A DNA stretch of 18,249 nucleotides, from positions 1-18,249 of the forward strand of contig JAHQWY010000032.1 of assembly GCA_029856445.1 (NCBI GenBank), read 5' to 3'. Under the pieces are notes generated by a model. That model was given only the letters and a program-made list of their open reading frames with translations. It was not told the origin of the DNA and did no database searches. Below are positions 15,940-18,249 of this stretch, one piece after another. This DNA comes from Promethearchaeia archaeon. GTDB taxonomy: Archaea; Asgardarchaeota; Lokiarchaeia; Sigyniarchaeales; SOKP01. Position 1 is the stretch's first letter; each line of letters starts with the position of its first letter. The position numbers were made by a program, and so were the translations under genes.

Positions 15940-17346
15940 ATGGAGCCAATTAACAAAATTGAAAGTAAAATAAAAAACAACAATAAGGAATTCATTGACA
16001 AGGAGTTACGACCATTTCTAAGAATTCCTAGTAATACGATGAATAAAGAAGGGATTCAGAAAGCAAAAGACTTCATTATTTCTTATATTAATTCTTTTTC
16101 AGAGACTATAACAGAATATAAAGGAACGCATAATCCCCTAATTTTAGCTAAAGTTGGTGGAAAAAAAAAGGAAACAATTCTAATTTATATGATGTATGAT
16201 ACCCAACCTATTAGTGAAAGAGAAAACTGGATATGTGATCCATTCAGTGCAGAAATCCATACGCTTGATTATCCCCTAGAAGTTTTAGGAGATTGTATTA
16301 TAGCTAGAGGTGCGTACAATTCGAAGACTCCGCTGATTTGCTTTTTAAATGTTGTGAGAATATTAAAAAGAAATAATAAATTACCTATATCTTTACTGTT
16401 TTTCTTTGATGGTGAGGAGGAAATAGGTTCTCCTACTTTATTAAAATTTATCGAAGAAAGAAAAGAACTCTTTAAAGATTGTATTGATGCTTTCTATCCT
16501 GCAACGAAACAAAATATTACCGGAAATTCCATCTTAAAACTCGGATACAAAGGTATTTTATCTCTAACCATAAAAGTACGGTCAAAAAATAATGAACCAC
16601 ATTCAGCCTACAGTGGAATGATTCCTAACCCTGCAGCTGATTTAATTTCGGTACTAAACTTAATATATTCAAATGGGGAGTTCCAAATCAATTCTCTAAG
16701 GAAATCTTATAATTTGACCGTCGAAGAAGAATCAATCCTCAATGAATTAATTAATCATCTAGATATTGAAAGTATAAAAAAAAAAGCAGGAATCCTACAA
16801 ACACTCGAATCTGATACAAAACTTGATTTTATTAATTACTTATTTAATCCAACATTTAATATCTCTACATTAAAATCTGGATTTTTAGGAGAAGGTTTTA
16901 AAAATTATGTTCCTAATAATGCGACAACCAATATTGATATTAGATTTGCTCACAATGTTCCTGTGGACGTCATTTTTCATGAAATTAAGGAAAAAATTGA
17001 AAAATTTTCAATAAATTCAAATTCTGAAATTGAATTAACTAAAAATCTCGGCTATGAAAGTTCTAGAGTCAAGAAAAACTCTCCCTTAGTAAAAAGTCTT
17101 ATTAAAAGTGCAAAGGTATTAGGAGTAAAAACTGAATTATGGCCAATAAGTGCCGCTGGAGCCCCCTTAAGCAAAATTCAAAAATTTTTAAACTTAAATT
17201 TTATCACAGGTGGTTTAGGTGTAGGAGGTTCAGCTCATTCTGCAAATGAATTTATTCAATATAGTTCTATAGTTAAAGCTAGATTATCATACTATAATTT
17301 TCTAAAAATATATTCTCAATTGATACAAGAACAAAATATGAATTAG
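15940..17346 (+). CDS. M20-family peptidase-fold protein with altered metal site
   Basis: The 468-residue protein shows the M20 dipeptidase layout. The catalytic domain is interrupted by a lid domain with EPHSAYSG (219-226, His221 matching the lid His that reaches the partner site). The C-terminal GLG...AHSANE motif (425-437) carries metal ligand H433. DGEEEIGSP (157-165) keeps the catalytic Glu E160 and ligand E161. Other ligands differ: the usual GHYD reads MMYD (84-87, His to Met85), the bridging Asp in RGATDxKG reads RGAYNSKT (Asn127), and the Asp of the later SDT motif reads PAT (Ala188). Three of five expected ligands are thus absent, although the fold looks intact. It may be a pseudo-enzyme, bind a single metal, or use another chemistry. 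ATG at 15940 is used. It overlaps the convergent ferredoxin gene by 4 bp (17343-17346). Confidence 0.85.
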   Translation: MEPINKIESKIKNNNKEFIDKELRPFLRIPSNTMNKEGIQKAKDFIISYINSFSETITEYKGTHNPLILAKVGGKKKETILIYMMYDTQPISERENWICDPFSAEIHTLDYPLEVLGDCIIARGAYNSKTPLICFLNVVRILKRNNKLPISLLFFFDGEEEIGSPTLLKFIEERKELFKDCIDAFYPATKQNITGNSILKLGYKGILSLTIKVRSKNNEPHSAYSGMIPNPAADLISVLNLIYSNGEFQINSLRKSYNLTVEEESILNELINHLDIESIKKKAGILQTLESDTKLDFINYLFNPTFNISTLKSGFLGEGFKNYVPNNATTNIDIRFAHNVPVDVIFHEIKEKIEKFSINSNSEIELTKNLGYESSRVKKNSPLVKSLIKSAKVLGVKTELWPISAAGAPLSKIQKFLNLNFITGGLGVGGSAHSANEFIQYSSIVKARLSYYNFLKIYSQLIQEQNMN

Positions 17347-17693
17347 GTTTTACTAAATAACCCCCTTATACCTCTGATCTTTGGTTTAATGGCACTTTCG
17401 CTACACAATTCAGCACAGCAAAAGCATGAAATACACTTCTTTCGTAAGAATGTAGGAAAACGATTCGTTTCGAACTCAATAGCTTCAGCATGGCAATTTA
17501 GAGCACATTCTCCACATTGTATACATTTAGATTTTATCAATTTAGGAATCTTTTTAATTATTTTCTGGTATTCCCGAAAGTATAAATACATAGAATCAAA
17601 GGAACGATTGAGATCTGATAAAAAATATTTGAATATAATTTTTGAAAAGCATTTTTTTAGATATTCATCTAGTTTCACTGTATTAAGCTTCAT
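17343..17693 (-). CDS. Two-cluster [4Fe-4S] ferredoxin-like protein, similar to the DUF362 C-terminal domain
   Basis: The 116-residue protein has about 50 basic, helical N-terminal residues followed by two CxxCxxCxxxC motifs: C57/C60/C63/C67 and C87/C90/C93/C97, enough for two [4Fe-4S] clusters. An extra Cys (C92) sits inside the second. The second motif, of CIxCFCCxELC type, is characteristic of the ferredoxin module at the end of DUF362 proteins, but the large DUF362 domain is absent upstream. It could be a free-standing electron carrier or the retained tail of a larger ancestor. The start ATG (17691-17693) is divergent from a membrane-protein gene only about 43 bp away, so no longer N-terminus is apparent. 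Confidence 0.85.
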   Translation of the reverse strand: MKLNTVKLDEYLKKCFSKIIFKYFLSDLNRSFDSMYLYFREYQKIIKKIPKLIKSKCIQCGECALNCHAEAIEFETNRFPTFLRKKCISCFCCAELCSESAIKPKIRGIRGLFSKT

Positions 17694-17736
17694 TTTAGGA
17701 GATCTATTAGCAAGATTTAGTTTTGAAGTAGATTTA

Positions 17737-18249
17737 ATGATTTATGCATTAGCATCTTTTGGATATCTTTTAGCAGCAGGTTACTGTTTGGATAATATTG
17801 GTCGCAAAATATCAATAGTATTAGGAATTTACGTCCTTTCATTTTTCCTTATTTCTTCTGGTTTATACATTGAAGCTGACTATATTTTTGGTATGCCAAG
17901 AAAAACTCTTCTCTCTATTCATTATGGTTTTTCAATACTACCTCTTTTGTTAGCAATCTTTACGATTTCTGGAGATTTTTCAACAGAAAGAGGAAATTTA
18001 AAATTTAGAGGTCGTATAAATGGTCTCTTTATGTCACTATTATTTTTTGGAGCAATATTGGGATTTATATTTAGTCGTTGGATAAATTCTGTGTGGGAAG
18101 ATCTTCCTTTTTTAAACGAATATTTACCTAATATTCCAGTTCTTCTAGATGGATTTCTTCTAGTTTCTCTGTTAGTTTGGATGATGGCAATGAAAGAATT
18201 CTTAGTATCTAAAGAAAAAAAATGGTCAGATGCATTAAAAAACATCATC
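17737..18249 (+). CDS. Multi-spanning membrane protein (partial, cut by right edge)
   Basis: The frame is open from ATG 17737 to the window end (171 codons). It has at least five hydrophobic segments: about residues 1-18, 25-46, 58-78, 99-117 and 136-155. Short charged loops lie between them (DNIGRK, GMPRK, SKEKKW). It resembles a polytopic transporter or membrane subunit, but I see no family motif. The frame also stays open upstream of the ATG into the ferredoxin gene's leader, with AGGAGA at 17697-17702. That is too far from the ATG (about 34 bases) to be its ribosome site, so a non-ATG start in between is possible. The C-terminus lies beyond the window. Confidence 0.7.
   Translation, partial: MIYALASFGYLLAAGYCLDNIGRKISIVLGIYVLSFFLISSGLYIEADYIFGMPRKTLLSIHYGFSILPLLLAIFTISGDFSTERGNLKFRGRINGLFMSLLFFGAILGFIFSRWINSVWEDLPFLNEYLPNIPVLLDGFLLVSLLVWMMAMKEFLVSKEKKWSDALKNII

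Noticed and set aside
17922..18248. 108-codon minus-strand open frame at the right edge
   Set aside because: The plus strand here encodes a convincing hydrophobic, multi-spanning protein; the minus frame has no recognisable features.
1..18249. CRISPR array, tRNA or rRNA genes, insertion sequence
   Set aside because: No regularly spaced direct repeats, no tRNA-like or rRNA-conserved segments and no transposase-like protein were seen.

Overview
The window is AT-rich (roughly 30% G+C by eye), densely packed archaeal DNA. The gene content points to an Asgard archaeon of Lokiarchaeia-like type: an archaeal TFB (4854-5777), a Rag/Arf-type small GTPase (5983-7218), a Roadblock/LC7 protein (15484-15873), a pseudoGTPase fused to a long helical-repeat arm (1606-4851) and a HEAT-repeat protein (13801-15471). 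The taxon is inferred from family composition; there is no rRNA or tRNA gene here to confirm it. GTG and TTG starts are common, several starts carry GGAG-type ribosome sites, and several convergent pairs end within a few bases of each other or overlap by 4 bp.

Layout. Positions 1-1319 (minus) hold two tandem paralogues of an unrecognised charged helical protein; the second runs off the left edge. Positions 1606-7218 hold the pseudoGTPase-solenoid protein (+), TFB (-) and the Rag-like GTPase (+). Positions 7215-8764 (minus) hold a PHP-family phosphoesterase followed by a PAP2-family membrane phosphatase. Positions 8814-13083 are a divergent acetyl-CoA pair. One member is a CoA-transferase-like protein fused to a Pat-like GNAT acetyltransferase (-). 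The other is AMP-forming acetyl-CoA synthetase (+). They share a 385 bp promoter region containing a perfect 12 bp inverted repeat. Positions 13183-15873 hold a small unknown protein (-), the HEAT-repeat protein (+) and the Roadblock protein (-). Positions 15940-18249 hold an M20-fold protein with a damaged metal site (+), a two-cluster ferredoxin (-) and the start of a multi-spanning membrane protein (+, cut by the right edge).

How the genes may work together. The acetyl-CoA pair suggests acetate activation controlled by lysine acetylation. In the fused protein the glutamate that forms the acyl intermediate in CoA-transferases appears to be histidine, and its GNAT domain resembles that of bacterial Pat, the known regulator of Acs. 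A sensor-plus-acetyltransferase built on a disabled CoA-transferase is the most interesting hypothesis here. Separately, a Rag-like GTPase, a Roadblock protein, a HEAT solenoid and a pseudoGTPase-solenoid lie within about 14 kb. In eukaryotes Rag GTPases work with Roadblock (Ragulator) and HEAT (Raptor) proteins, but a functional link here is only inferred. The genes are not one operon.
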